Position numbers and translations under genes: made by a program. The notes under the pieces were generated by a model. That model did no database searches. It was not told where the DNA came from and saw only the letters and a list, made by a program, of their open reading frames with translations. From Muscardinus avellanarius (lineage: Eukaryota; Chordata; Mammalia; Rodentia; Gliridae), in contig OY726564.1 in the NCBI GenBank assembly GCA_963383645.1, forward strand, positions 112,022,040 to 112,086,039: 64,000 bases of DNA. The letters run 5' to 3'. Below, one piece after another: positions 54,779-64,000 of the stretch (the stretch's first letter is position 1; each line of letters starts with the position of its first letter).

Positions 54779-54985
54779 GGCAGGGCATGGTGGCGCACCC
54801 TCGTAATCCCTGCGCTTGGGAGGCTGAGACAGAAACATTGTGCAGGTTCAAAGCCAGCCTCAGCTACTTAGGCTCTCAGCAACTTAGTGAGACCCTGTTT
54901 TCAAATAAAATATAAAATTGGGCTGAGAGTGTAGCCTGGAGATAGGAAGCCCCTGGGTTCCACCTCCAGTACAAAAAAAAAAAAA
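54779..54985 (+). mobile_element. Type B-related SINE
   Basis: aaaagtgaca and aaaggtgaca flank it (about 54,755 and 54,984). A-run tail. Confidence 0.9.
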
Positions 54986-55135
54986 AAGGTGACAAAAAAG
55001 CATTAATCTCAGTGAATTAATGGAGAGAGAGAAGAATGAATTAAGATGAACGATCAGTGCACAAAGAGGATGTATCAGTATATCCAGTTGATGGGATAGA
55101 GTTCAACTGTAATGAATAAAGAAGTATACATGTAA

Positions 55136-55340
55136 GCCAGATATGGTGACACACACTTGGAATCCCAGTACCTGGGAGGCTGAGACAGGAGGATCACAGG
55201 TGAATTCACAGCCAGCCTTAGCTACTTAGTGAGGCCCTCTGCAACTTAGATCCTGTTTCAAAATAAAGAATAAAAATTGGGCTGGGGGTGTAGCTTGGGG
55301 ATAGAATACCCCTGGGTTCAATCCTTAGTACTGCAAAAAA
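55136..55340 (+). mobile_element. Type A SINE
   Basis: A plus copy starting agccagatatggtgacacac, with short changes in the middle. Confidence 0.87.
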
Positions 55341-55520
55341 AGTACACAATTTAAATAGTGACATACCTATTCAGTTAGTAAAATGTGTGTGTGTGTGCAT
55401 ACATATACTCTCGTGCATTGCTGGTAGTTTGTAAAGTACATTACAAATCTTTGTCAGTGAAAAAAAAACGTATAAAACATTCCTGTCCTTTGGCCATATT
55501 TGCTGTTCCCAGCCATCTCT

Positions 55521-56066
55521 TTTCTTGGTACTGAGGATCGAACCCAAGAGCATTCTACCTCCAAGCTACACCCCCAGTCCTGTTTTTTATTCTTTTTTAT
55601 TTTGAAACAGGGTCTCCCTAAGTAGCTGGGGTTGACCATAAACCTGTGATCCTTCTGTCTCAGCCTCCCAAGTGCTAGGACAGGAGGATTCCAGGTTTGA
55701 GGACAGCCTCAGCAACTTAGGCTTTTTGCATCTTAGATTCTGTTTCAAACAGAAAAAATAAAATAGGGCTGGGAGTATAGTTGGCTCCTGAGTTCAATAC
55801 ACAGTATTTTTTTTTTTTTTTTTTTTTTGTGGTACTGGGGATGGAACCCAGGGGCCCTTTACCTCTGGGCTATACTCCCAGACCTATTTTATATTTTATT
55901 TGGAGACAGGGTCTCTTAAGCCAGCTAAGGCTGGCTTCGAACTTGCGCGATCCTCCTGTCTCAGCCTCCCAAGTACAAAATTATTTAATAATTTTAAAAA
56001 GGGGCTAAGGATGTAGTTTAGTGGCAGAATGTCCCAGGGTTCAATCCTAGTACCAAAAAAATAAAA
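55521..56066. mobile_element. Four SINE pieces in alternating orientation
   Basis: Minus 55,521-55,681, plus 55,682-55,806, minus 55,807-55,975 (type B), plus 55,990-56,066. The first junction (aagtgctagga/caggagg) switches strand inside the B1 head, and the second joins two tails. RNA from this stretch can fold on itself. Confidence 0.78.
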
Positions 56067-56093
56067 AGATAGTGAAATGTTATTAAGTCTTGG

Positions 56094-56150
56094 TGGTGGA
56101 TACATATATTAGATTCATTTGTTGGTGGATACATATATTAGATTCATTTG
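56094..56150 (+). repeat. 29-bp tandem duplication
   Basis: Two copies of a unit beginning tggtggatacatatattag, 28 bases identical, period 29. Not part of a SINE. Confidence 0.93.
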
Positions 56151-56435
56151 TTTAAATATTTTAGAGTAGCATAGATGAGCAAGGGAGGAGACTAACTGAG
56201 GGAGATGTGCGGGGAGCTCCCTAATGCACGCGCTGCACGTTCACAGACACATCAGAGCCGCTCGCTGAGCCAGCCTGGTTCACGTAGCAGGTGACTCATT
56301 TTGGCCAGAGCAGAAAGATATGTGGGTAGATAAATGTAATAAATGGCAAAAAAGCTATGAAATTGTAAGTAGCCTTTATTGTATCTTAAAAGGATCGCCT
56401 GGTCTTTAGGGAAGTTAATATTTCTCTTTTTTAAG

Positions 56436-56568
56436 TTGCAGACCCCAGCCTCTTTCGCACAGAGTGTTCAGGAACTAACAATTGCTCTCCAGCGGACTGG
56501 AGACCCAGCCAACTTGAACCGACTCAGACCCCATCTGGAGCTGTTAGCCAACATTGACCCTAGTCCAG
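56436..56568 (+). CDS. RC3H1: Roquin-1 coding exon 7 (residues 324-368, HEPN-C)
   Basis: The exon is 133 nt, phase 0 in and phase 1 out, donor ccag/gtaact. It encodes [19 protein letters not shown] through [10 protein letters not shown] and the first base of Asp368. It belongs to the C-terminal half of the split HEPN domain. The acceptor is taken as ttaag/ttgcag because this keeps LQ. The alternative ttgcag six bases downstream would delete two residues in frame, a possible NAG-like variant. Confidence 0.97.
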
Positions 56569-56696
56569 GTAACTCAGGGGAGACTGATGGACCGTCATAC
56601 CTGTACCCTTGGTGTTGTTCAGAGATTCACCAATTGTCTTTTGTTATTTTCTTCTAGAATTTCCCAGACTAGTGTTGTGTTGTGTTGTTGTGCTGT

Positions 56697-56841
56697 TTTT
56701 TTGTAGCACTGGGGAGAAGCCCAGGGCAATTCTATCTCTGTTACATCCACAGCCCCCCTTTTTTAAAAATTTGAAACAGTGTCATGAAGTTACCACATGC
56801 TGGCCTCAAAACTATGATCCTCTTGTCTCAGCCTCCTAAAA
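56697..56841 (-). mobile_element. Old, truncated composite SINE
   Basis: A minus copy about 130 bp after the exon 7 donor. It lacks the B1 5' end. Confidence 0.75.
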
Positions 56842-56875
56842 TGTTACTCTTTGGGTTTAAAATGTCTCCCAAAGA

Positions 56876-57080
56876 AGCTGGGTGTGGTGGTGCACGCTTG
56901 TCATCCCAATACTTGGGAGGCTGAGACAGGAGGATCGCGCTGGTTCGAAGCCAACCTCAGCTAGTGAAGCTCTTAGCAACTTAGTGAGATCCCATTTCCA
57001 AATAAAATATAAAATAGGGCTGGGGGTGTAGCTTAGATGTAGAAGGCCCCTGGATTTCATCCCTAGCACCACACACAAAA
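56876..57080 (+). mobile_element. Type A/B intermediate SINE
   Basis: aaatgtct(/c)cccaaag on both sides (56,860 and 57,081) is the target duplication. The head and middle are type B-like, the tail type A-like. Confidence 0.9.
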
Positions 57081-57624
57081 AAATGTCCCCCAAAGAAACT
57101 CGCATATTAGACAGTGCAGCTGTGTTTGGAGGCGGGGCACCTCTCTTCCTGTACCATGACCATGGAGCAGGCCACCCACACTCCCACGTCAAGGTCTTTG
57201 CATTTTTCCTTCCCTGTAACCCAGAGCTCCCCCAGTATCTCTATAAGGCCCACTCAAACCTCCTTTAGTATCTTGAACCAGAATGTAGCCTTTTCACATG
57301 CTGCTGTGCTCCTCATCGGTGCTCTGGATTTTTCAATTCATCCTTATCTGAATACTCTCTGTTTTGACTATGCTAGAAATAGACTTTAGGGGAGTATTAA
57401 ATACTCAAGAACTCCAAAGTAACACGGCATGGCCTGCTGTGCAGAAAGGTGCATGCACACCATAAAATCGGGGCACGTACACCTGAGGGCATCTGCTCCC
57501 CGTATCCTCCGCAGACACAGCCCTCTGTATCATCCCCACTGGCCAGGTGAGACCTCACAATTTAACCTGGTTGGCTGGTTTCTCACAGGGCAAGTTTTCT
57601 TTAGAACAAAGGAGAATTAGGAAA

Positions 57625-57692
57625 CCTATGCCTCGGTGGTAGAGTACTTGCCTAGCATGTGCGGGGTCTTGAGTTTGATCCTCAGTGGCAAA
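57625..57692 (+). mobile_element. ID monomer, truncated at the start
   Basis: cggtggtagagtacttgcct and gcatgtgcggggtcttgag mark the ID body. Confidence 0.75.
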
Positions 57693-57767
57693 AATCAGTG
57701 AGTCAATCAATCTGGGAAATCATATTTAAAATCTCTACCTACCTACCTACCCTCCCTCCCTCCGTCC

Positions 57768-57769
<2 letters not shown>

Positions 57770-57821
<52 letters not shown>

Positions 57822-58020
57822 GTGGTACTGGGGATGAAACCCAGGGACATTCTACTTCAGAGCTACACCTCCAGTCCTATTTTTTATTCTTTATTTTGAA
57901 ACAGGGTCTCACTGGATTGCAAAGGGCTTCATTAAGTAGCTGAGGCTGGTCTTGAACCAGGATCTTCTTGTCTCAGCCTCCCAAGTACTGGGATTACAAC
58001 CGTGTGCCACCACGCCCAGC
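57770..58020 (-). mobile_element. Type A SINE with TTTC repeat tail
   Basis: (TTTC)n at about 57,770-57,820 after CTAC/CTCC repeats. ttaaaatctc and ttaaaaatctc flank the whole. Confidence 0.9.
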
Positions 58021-58119
58021 TTAAAAATCTCAATTTTTAAGTATCCTTGGAAAACAGTGATATATCTAGTAGGGCCAGCCTTGCATATTCACATAAAAAC
58101 AACCAGTTAGAGCTGAGTG

Positions 58120-58300
58120 GTGCTGGGCACAGTGGCAGTCACCTGTAATTCCAGCAATTCAGGAGGCAGAGGCAGGAGGATCTCAAGTTTGAGGGCAGCC
58201 CGGGCAATTTAACACGATTGTCTCAAAATGAAACAAAAAGGGTTGGGGAATGTGGTTCAGTGGTTAGCGTGCCCTGGGTTCAACCCCCAGTATCAAAAAG
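58120..58300 (+). mobile_element. Old composite SINE
   Basis: ggcagaggcaggaggatctc and cagcccgggcaatttaac make this copy closer to ancestral B1. It is the last SINE before exon 8. Confidence 0.82.
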
Positions 58301-58653
58301 AAGGCTGGTTGGTGACTCTGCCTTAGGTGAAAGACAAGCTCTCCGTTCCAGCACAGTCCCTGTCACATGGTTGTATCTTCAGCACTGAGCATCTAATGCA
58401 GCAGTGTCTGGCTTGCTTCATTCCTTGGTTACCTTTCTTTTTCCCATGGTGATTTAGTTTGCAACCTCAGGTTTAAAAGCAGAATGTGCCCGTTCCTTTA
58501 AGGTTGTTAGGTGAATAAGTTACCTGGAAAGCTGAATAATGCTTAACTTGATTGCACTGGAGTGCGGACGCTGACTTCTTTGTTAACTTAATATTGCACA
58601 AACTTTTGAGTAACATAGTTTAAGATGTTTTTTCCCCCCGATTTGTTGAATAG

Positions 58654-58772
58654 ATGCGCCTCCTCCTACATGGGAACAGCTAGAACATGGGCTGGTTGCT
58701 GTGCGTACAGTTGCTCATGGGCTAGTTGATTATATCCAGAACCACAGTAAAAAAGGAGCAGATCAGCAGCAG
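58654..58772 (+). CDS. RC3H1: Roquin-1 coding exon 8 (residues 368-407, HEPN-C and linker)
   Basis: The exon is 119 nt, phase 1 in and phase 0 out, donor cag/gtaagg. It encodes Asp368 and [19 protein letters not shown] through [11 protein letters not shown]. It finishes the HEPN-C helix and enters the linker before the zinc finger. Two differences from the human protein as I remember it are H379 in place of N and A388 in place of V. Neither is a known metal or RNA ligand. Confidence 0.97.
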
Positions 58773-60128
58773 GTAAGGAGCAGCTTGAAATTGGTGGGTC
58801 AGCCACTGCCGGCGGGCCTCGAAGCCGATGTGAGCCACAGTGGGCGCACCGAAGCTACGCAGCGAGAGGTGGCACCAGGATGTGGACAGTCCAGCAGAGG
58901 AGCTAGAAATCAGCCTGCTTGGCCCCTGATTTTATCTGACAATGCTGAAATGGTCATTATTGACTTAGTGTTGTGCTGGATTACTTTCACAGTACATACA
59001 GCAGCATTTGATGGAGAAAGATTCTGTGCTAAAGTTTATTTCACTTAAATAAGATTATTTTCTTTGCATTATATATCAATTTAACAACATGTATCTCTTT
59101 TTTGTCTTACTACTGTATTACTACTCCAGTACTGCTCATATATCTATAGATCTCTATATTGATATGTTAAAGTTTTTCATTCATAATATCTCATATTATT
59201 AGACCAAATTTTTCTCAAAGTTTTAGAAACAAAATATGTAACAGTAAAATGCAATGTTATGGCTGGAGTTTTAAACTTTTTCCAGTGTTTTTTATCCTCA
59301 GGATTTATTTTAAGTTCGTTAGACTTGTTATTTTGTGATGTTAAGCCTGTGAACTTAAAACTTATGAATTTACCTGGCTTATGTAAGCATATTCAGTATA
59401 CCATTTGTTTTTCTGTGGTTTTATTTTCCTGGAAAGGCAAAAAAGATAAAAAATATCCTGCTAAGTAGAGTAATGTAGAAACGACTTTCCTAATATAAAC
59501 ATAAACACAGAGCTTTATCTTATGACTAAGAAGTAAAAGAAAGAAGAGCCTAAACTGTTTAACTTGTCCCAGTGGACATCATAAAGAATACAACAAATAA
59601 TGCGAGACACTTAAAGCTGGCCGCACCGTGGCCAGGAACACTGATCCCCTGTGTACCTCATTAACTTCGCGCCCTTGCTGCTTACCCCACCTTGTGAACA
59701 GGGGGCTGAACCTGTGCCTTTGGAGGTTTTGAAGTCTTCAGTGTGCTCTTCTGCGAGTCCAAAGTTGATCATAGCAGTCTCTAGGTACAGGACCTTTGTA
59801 GGTTCCGTGGTGTTTTAGAGGCAACAGTTCTGTGCATAGCTAGCTGTACTGAGCACTGCAGAGCGTTCACACATTTGAACTGGTGGCTTGTATTTTCCAT
59901 GTAAAACTTGGAAAGAAGAACATAGAGCTGCCCTGACATTTATCCACAAATTTACATGTTGCCGTGTGTTTGAGAATTAGTAGCAGCGTGTCAGCAGTAG
60001 GACTCCTCGGTCATTTGGCTTTGATTCTCCAAACTTCAGACTGAGTAATGTCCAAGTCGTTTTACTCTGGATGTGAGAAATTTTGACTTTGGTTTTTGTT
60101 TTGCCTGATGTTTTAATTTTGGCCTTAG
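58773..60128 (+). other. RC3H1: RC3H1 intron 8, SINE-free
   Basis: The intron is 1.36 kb, gtaagg to ttttggccttag. I see no SINE, ID, MIR or microsatellite in it, whereas almost every other kilobase of this gene has one or more. It is moderately AT-rich unique sequence. Confidence 0.9.
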
Positions 60129-60241
60129 CCTCCACAGCACAGCAAATACAAGACATACATGTGTCGAGACATGAAGCAAAGGGGTGGATGCCCTCGGGGG
60201 GCCAGCTGCACATTTGCACACTCACAAGAGGAGCTGGAAAA
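60129..60241 (+). CDS. RC3H1: Roquin-1 coding exon 9 (residues 408-445, CCCH zinc finger)
   Basis: The exon is 113 nt, phase 0 in and phase 2 out, donor aaaa/gtaagt. It encodes [17 protein letters not shown] through SQEELE and two bases of Lys445. The zinc finger has spacing C-X8-C-X5-C-X3-H with C419, C428, C434 and H438, and aromatic F436 in the usual place. In Roquins this finger binds AU-rich RNA and adds to ROQ-mediated recognition. Coding continues in exon 10 outside the window. Confidence 0.98.
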
Positions 60242-60519
60242 GTAAGTGGAAAGTCACGAGACTTGGCCTTTGGAATGAGATTTGAGTGAATTCGCTGAGT
60301 TTGTGAAGTAGCAAAAGAGTAGTAATTTTTTAAAAAGCAGTTTCTGCAGCTTTTATTACAGTGTTCCTACATATAAGAAACTATCTTACTGTTAGCTAAA
60401 TCTCAAAATGAGTCATTTTCACTACCAAAAAATTTTAAAATCTAGTATATTTAATTAAGTTAACTAATTGAATAATGTATTTCCAGTGGAAAAATTTGAT
60501 GTTGGCTTAATTTTATAGT

Positions 60520-60696
60520 TTGGGGGGTGTCTAGGGATTTAACCCAAGGGTATTCTGCCTCCAAGCTGCACCCTAGCCTTTATTGTTTGTTTAGAAGTGG
60601 TCTTGCTAGGTAGCTGAGGCTTTCCTCAAACCTGCGATCTTCCTGTCCCAGCCTTCCAAGTAGTGGGATTACAGGCATGCACCATCGTGCCTGGCC
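60520..60696 (-). mobile_element. Composite SINE, shortened
   Basis: A minus copy 280 bp after the exon 9 donor, the first SINE in 2.2 kb. Confidence 0.85.
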
Positions 60697-60861
60697 AGTT
60701 TCATCGGTTCTTTGAAACTTCAAGGACCAGGTAATTCTATTGATGTTAAATTTTCTATCATATATAATAAAGAAAGGAAATTTTTCTGGTTTTATTTTTA
60801 TAAAGCCAGTGTAATACAGACACTAAAATTTGAAAAAGATAACACAGTGAAAGAAACTTTC

Positions 60862-60943
60862 AAGGGTTGGGATATAACCTGCCAGTCAAACATGTGCCTC
60901 ACCTATGTAGCACCCTGGAGTCGATTCCCAGCACTGCAAAGAA
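60862..60943 (+). mobile_element. Diverged ID monomer
   Basis: gggttgggatataacctgcc to gagtcgattcccagcactgc follows the ID layout but with many changes. Confidence 0.6.
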
Positions 60944-61303
60944 AACAAGAGAGTTGCAGGTCTATCTAATGTTAAATAATGCAAGAATACCCAAAGTCAA
61001 AATTCAATGATTTATTAAGATGGATACCATGACTAAGTACAAAAATAATACAGTGTAATTACTGAGTTAGAGAAGAAACATAATGTAATCATACCCACAC
61101 ATTCTAAAAGACATCTGCATAAAATCTAGTGCCAATACATTATTTTTCAACATTAATAAATCATGTTTAAGAGCCACCACTTTAGCATGATGCTTAATTA
61201 GGACAATATTTGATTCAATTTTATTAAAGTCAATAAAAAGGCAAGCTCTTCTAGTAAGACACTCGTTCTGGAAGTAGCAGCTAACATATATAAAGTATAA
61301 ATA

Positions 61304-61769
61304 AGTCAGGCACAGTGGCACAGACCATCATCTCAGCACTTCAGGAGGAGACAGGAGAATCGCAGTTTGGTTTGTTGTTGGTGGAGGTGGTGGGTGCGTG
61401 TGTTTGTGTGTGTCTCCATGTGAGTCTGTGTTCCTCCCTCTCTCCCTCCCTCCCTCTTTCTGTTGTTGGGGATTGAACCCAGGGGTATTCTGTCTTTGAG
61501 CTGCAACTCCAGCTCTGTTGTATTTTTATTTGGAAACAGGGTCTCATAGTTTGATGATAGTCTCACTACCTACTGAGTCTGTCCTTGACCCTGCAATCCT
61601 CCTCCGTAGTCTTCCAAATACTGGGTTTACAGGCATGTGCCACTTTGAGCGACTGGAGGATTGCAGGTTTGAGGCCATCCTCAGCAACTTAGAAAGAGCC
61701 TGTTTCAAAATGAAAAGGTCTTGGGGTGTAGCTCTGAGGTAGAATGCAGTTCCCACTACCCAGCAAAAG
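61304..61769 (+). mobile_element. SINE interrupted by an antisense SINE
   Basis: The outer plus copy is split into 61,304-61,369 and 61,650-61,769. The inner minus copy (61,460-61,649) has a long GT/CTCC-rich tail at 61,370-61,459. Confidence 0.78.
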
Positions 61770-61826
61770 TGAATCGCTCTTGGCCCCTTTGTCAAAAATT
61801 AAATTAAAAAGGAAAACACCCATTTT

Positions 61827-62054
61827 GTTTATTTATTTTTATTTATTTATTGCGGGTCTGGGGATGGAACCCAGGGGAATTCAGCCTCCAAGCTACACAC
61901 CCCCTGCCCTATTTTTTATTCTTTATTTTGAAATAGGGTCTCACTAAGTCGTGGAAGGCCTCTCTAAGTAGCTGAGGCTGCCTGTAAACCGTGATCCTCT
62001 GGTCTCAGCCTCACGAATGCTGGGATCACAAGCATGCGCCACCGCGCCCAGCCC
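61827..62054 (-). mobile_element. Type A SINE with TTTA tail
   Basis: (TTTA)n then the gcgggtctggggatgg form. Confidence 0.9.
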
Positions 62055-62077
62055 TACCCAGTTAAAATTTTAAGCTG

Positions 62078-62152
62078 AGGGCTGCGTGTATTGTGGTAGA
62101 GTGTACAGTGGACGTGTGGACCACTCTGGGTGTCATCCCTTGTATCACAGGG
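62078..62152 (+). mobile_element. Diverged ID-like fragment
   Basis: gctgcgtgtattgtggtaga and gggtgtcatcccttgtatca keep the outline of an ID element. Confidence 0.5.
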
Positions 62153-62303
62153 TAGGGTGGGGCATTAGCAATGAACAGAAAAAAAGGAAAATACCTAATT
62201 AAGAGAAGAATTAAATAAGTGATGAAACATTATGTCCTTGGATCAGGCTTAGCATTTTAAAATATTTTCTCTTAAAACAAATTTTATAAAATCCCTGCGT
62301 ATA

Positions 62304-62520
62304 GCCGGGCGTGGTGGCGCATGCTTGTAATCCCCACATTTGGGAGGCTGAGACAGGAGGATCGCACAGGTTCGAAGCCAGCCTCAGCTACTGAGTAAGG
62401 CTCTCAGAAACTTAGTAAGACTCTGTTTCCAAATAAAATATAAAATAGGTCTGGGAGCATAGCCCGGAGGTAGAAAGCCTCTGGGTTCCACTCCCAGTAA
62501 AAAAAAAAAAAAAAAAAAAA
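62304..62520 (+). mobile_element. Type B-related SINE
   Basis: aaaatccctg(c/g)gtata at 62,288 and 62,521 is the target duplication. A-run tail of about 24. Confidence 0.94.
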
Positions 62521-62566
62521 AAATCCCTGGGTATACAAATATCTTGGAAATTTTCGAAAAGAGTGT

Positions 62567-62772
62567 TGGTTGGTTGGTTGGTTGGTTGGTGGTACTGGGG
62601 TTCCTGGAAACCCTTCTACCTCCAGGCTACACTCCTAGACCTATTTTTATACTTTTTTTAAATTTGGAAACAGGGTCTCTTAAGCCAGTGCGGCTGGCTT
62701 CGAACCTATGTGATCCTCCTGTCTCCACCTCCCAAGCGCGGGAATTACAAGCGTGCGCCACCACGCCCGGCT
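62567..62772 (-). mobile_element. Type B SINE with GGTT tail
   Basis: (GGTT)n at 62,567-62,590. gaaaagagt lies on both sides (about 62,557 and 62,774). Confidence 0.93.
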
Positions 62773-62850
62773 GAAAAGAGTTTTTAACAGAGACTAGACT
62801 AGTAACTATTAACTTACATTCTGAACTAAAGTAAATGCAAATATTGTGGT

Positions 62851-62968
62851 AAGCCAGGCATGGTAGTACACACTTGTAATCCAGTACTTGAGAGGCTGAA
62901 ACAGGAGGATTGCAGGTTTAGGCTGGAGATATAGCTTGAAAGTAGAATTCCCTGGTTTAATCCTTAGA
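62851..62968 (+). mobile_element. Internally deleted composite SINE
   Basis: The B1 head runs directly into the ID part (gcaggtttaggctggagata), so the middle and linker are missing. Confidence 0.82.
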
Positions 62969-63006
62969 GAGAGGGGGGGGAGGGGTAGGTAGGTTGGTTA
63001 TGGCAG

Positions 63007-63100
63007 CTGGCTGTGATGGCATGTACATATAATTCTAGTACAGAGAAAGCTCAGACAGGCCAGCTTCAGCAATTTGATGATATTCTGCCTGCTTCAATAT

Positions 63101-63154
<54 letters not shown>

Positions 63155-63197
63155 TGTCCGGGTAAGATGCACCTGGCTTCCATCCCTAGTGCTACCG
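63007..63197 (+). mobile_element. Composite SINE with an internal CA repeat
   Basis: A (CA)n run at 63,104-63,152 occupies the A-rich linker between the B1 part and the remains of the ID tail (cacctggcttccatcccta). Confidence 0.75.
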
Positions 63198-63467
63198 GAA
63201 GGGATAGGGGGAATAGATAGGTCAGTGAAATGCAATAGACAATCTATTGACATATACAGGAACTTGTAGCATGTATGTTCCAAGTGATATTTCCTATCAG
63301 TGGAAAATGTAGTAATAGTGAGAAAGGTGAGAAACTGTTATCTACTTGAGAGAATTGTATCTCCATCTTTATGCCAAAATGAATTTTTTATAAGTGTATA
63401 AAGAGGTATCAGAAATTTCACTATTAGGAAGGATATCATAGAATACTAAGATATTTTTGTTATTGTT

Positions 63468-63615
63468 ATAAAATTTTTTTTATTTATTTTTTTATTGGTG
63501 CACTGTATTCATACATCATAGTGGGATACAAACTTTTGTAGACATACATGCACACATCGCCCAGTCAGCCCCCACCCGAACCCCACCCCATTCTCTCCCC
63601 ATCCCTCCCTCCCAT
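63468..63615 (-). mobile_element. L1-like 3' end
   Basis: A T-rich start, then attggtgcactgtattcata and catcatagtgggatacaaac, ending in C-rich sequence. It resembles the 3' end of squirrel L1 elements (recalled). The same unit appears shortened at 14,640. Confidence 0.5.
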
Positions 63616-63829
63616 GCTTGGCTTAGTGGTTGACATCTAGTATTATAGCAATTTATCCAAAATTAAAAATGATAGTCTCACATAACAGTTTCATTTGTCT
63701 GATACCAAGCTTTTGATGACTTAAAGATAACATTTCAATATTTCTTTTTACTTTCAGATAATATTTTTTTTTCTATTTTTTTAGGTGAAACTATTATATA
63801 TTTATATATTTATTTTTCAGGAAAAAAAA

Positions 63830-64000
63830 AATCTATCCTAATATGGAAAATGGACTCTAGATACCCAAAACGATCTTGAAAAAGAACAAAGCTAGAAGAT
63901 ATATATTTTCTGATTTCAAACCATATAAAGCTACAATAATTGAAACAGTGTAGTACTATTCTAAAGGCAGATATATAAACAATTGGAGTTAAATAAAAGC
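63830..64000 (+). mobile_element. L1 ORF2 relic, runs off the window
   Basis: cttgaaaaagaacaaagcta, tctgatttcaaaccatataa and gaaacagtgtagtactatt follow the order of the L1 reverse-transcriptase 3' region. No open frame of note. Confidence 0.7.

Larger units (their letters stand above)
52309..56435 (+). other. RC3H1: RC3H1 intron 6
   Basis: The intron is 4.1 kb, gtaggg to ttctcttttttaag. It holds composite SINEs, a (TC)n tract, a MIR relic and a 29-bp tandem duplication. Unique sequence with nothing recognised lies at about 52,720-53,100, 53,335-53,600, 53,775-54,370, 54,990-55,135 and 56,155-56,435. Confidence 0.94.
56569..58653 (+). other. RC3H1: RC3H1 intron 7
   Basis: The intron is 2.1 kb, gtaact to tttgttgaatag. 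It holds five SINE or ID copies and pyrimidine-rich simple sequence. Unique sequence lies at 57,100-57,620 and 58,305-58,653. The pyrimidine tract before the acceptor contains a run of six C residues. Confidence 0.94.
15560..64000 (+). other. RC3H1: RC3H1 (Roquin-1) gene, 5' part: exons 1-9
   Basis: This is the transcription unit of Roquin-1, a cytoplasmic RNA-binding RING protein that represses mRNAs carrying stem-loop decay elements (Icos, Ox40, Tnf) by recruiting CCR4-NOT, and that localises to P-bodies and stress granules. One non-coding and eight coding exons were placed by reading the frame and GT/AG junctions: 15560-15851, 38931-39300, 45781-45901, 46765-47004, 47986-48161, 52108-52308, 56436-56568, 58654-58772 and 60129-60241. 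They join in frame for 444 codons plus 2 nt. The paralogue RC3H2 is excluded because its exon 2 reads AAQWTEF and YNEFDE where this gene reads APQWTDF and TQTFDE. The proline-rich and coiled-coil C-terminal part (about 690 residues in human) lies beyond the window. The transcription start is estimated. Confidence 0.96.
60242..64000 (+). other. RC3H1: RC3H1 intron 9, 5' part
   Basis: The intron opens with gtaagt. It contains composite SINEs, diverged ID copies, an L1-like 3' end and an L1 coding relic that runs off the window. Unique sequence with nothing recognised lies at 60,242-60,515, 60,950-61,300, 62,155-62,300 and 63,200-63,465. No further exon was found before 64,000. Confidence 0.88.

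Noticed and set aside
1..64000. CRISPR arrays, bacterial operons or a novel multi-gene system
   Set aside because: The spliced gene, CpG island, SINEs and L1 show this is mammalian nuclear DNA. The direct repeats are transposons and microsatellites without CRISPR-like spacing.

Overview
The window is mammalian nuclear DNA, almost certainly from a rodent. It carries the promoter and the first nine exons of RC3H1 (Roquin-1) on the + strand; the gene continues past the right edge. The rodent call rests on the dominant repeat: a composite SINE with a 7SL-derived B1 head and a tRNA-derived ID-like tail. From memory, B1-ID composites of this kind are found in squirrel-related, dormouse, mountain-beaver and beaver lineages. 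I cannot fix the species from sequence alone.

Layout. 1-14,700 is the upstream intergenic flank: SINEs, three LTR relics resembling ERVL-MaLR elements, microsatellites, some unique sequence and a 200-N assembly gap (13,176-13,375). About 14,720-16,440 is a CpG island with GC boxes, a YY1-type site and non-coding exon 1 (splice donor after 15,851). Intron 1 is 23 kb. Exon 2 (38,931-39,300) carries the start codon at 39,070 and the RING finger. Exons 3-8 (45,781-58,772) encode the HEPN/ROQ RNA-binding region, and exon 9 (60,129-60,241) the CCCH zinc finger. 60,242-64,000 is the start of intron 9.

The eight coding exons join without a frame error into 1,334 nt (444 codons plus 2 nt). All splice sites are GT/AG. 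Residue numbering agrees with mouse and human Roquin-1: the methionine altered in sanroque mice falls at codon 199, and the ROQ contact residues K220, K239, T240, Y250, S253, K259 and R260 are present. The encoded product is a cytoplasmic RNA-binding RING protein that binds stem-loop decay elements in mRNAs such as Icos, Ox40 and Tnf.

Roughly 130 SINE copies or fragments (my count by eye) make up something like 40 percent of the window. Two main subfamilies can be told apart. Type A has a tail ending with a 'cccctgggttc' passage. Type B, apparently younger, has a tail with 'gggcttccaggaacccc' or a close variant ('aagcctctgggttcc'). Type B copies sit inside type A copies several times, never clearly the reverse, which gives a relative age. 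There are also nested L1 relics (41.6-45.2 kb), MIR relics and many microsatellites seeded at SINE tails.

I saw no second protein-coding gene, tRNA, rRNA, CRISPR array or novel multi-gene system. The points most worth a second look are an alanine-rich upstream ORF in exon 1, close inverted SINE pairs around exons 3, 5 and 6, nested SINE stacks, and a nearly SINE-free stretch around exon 8 and intron 8.
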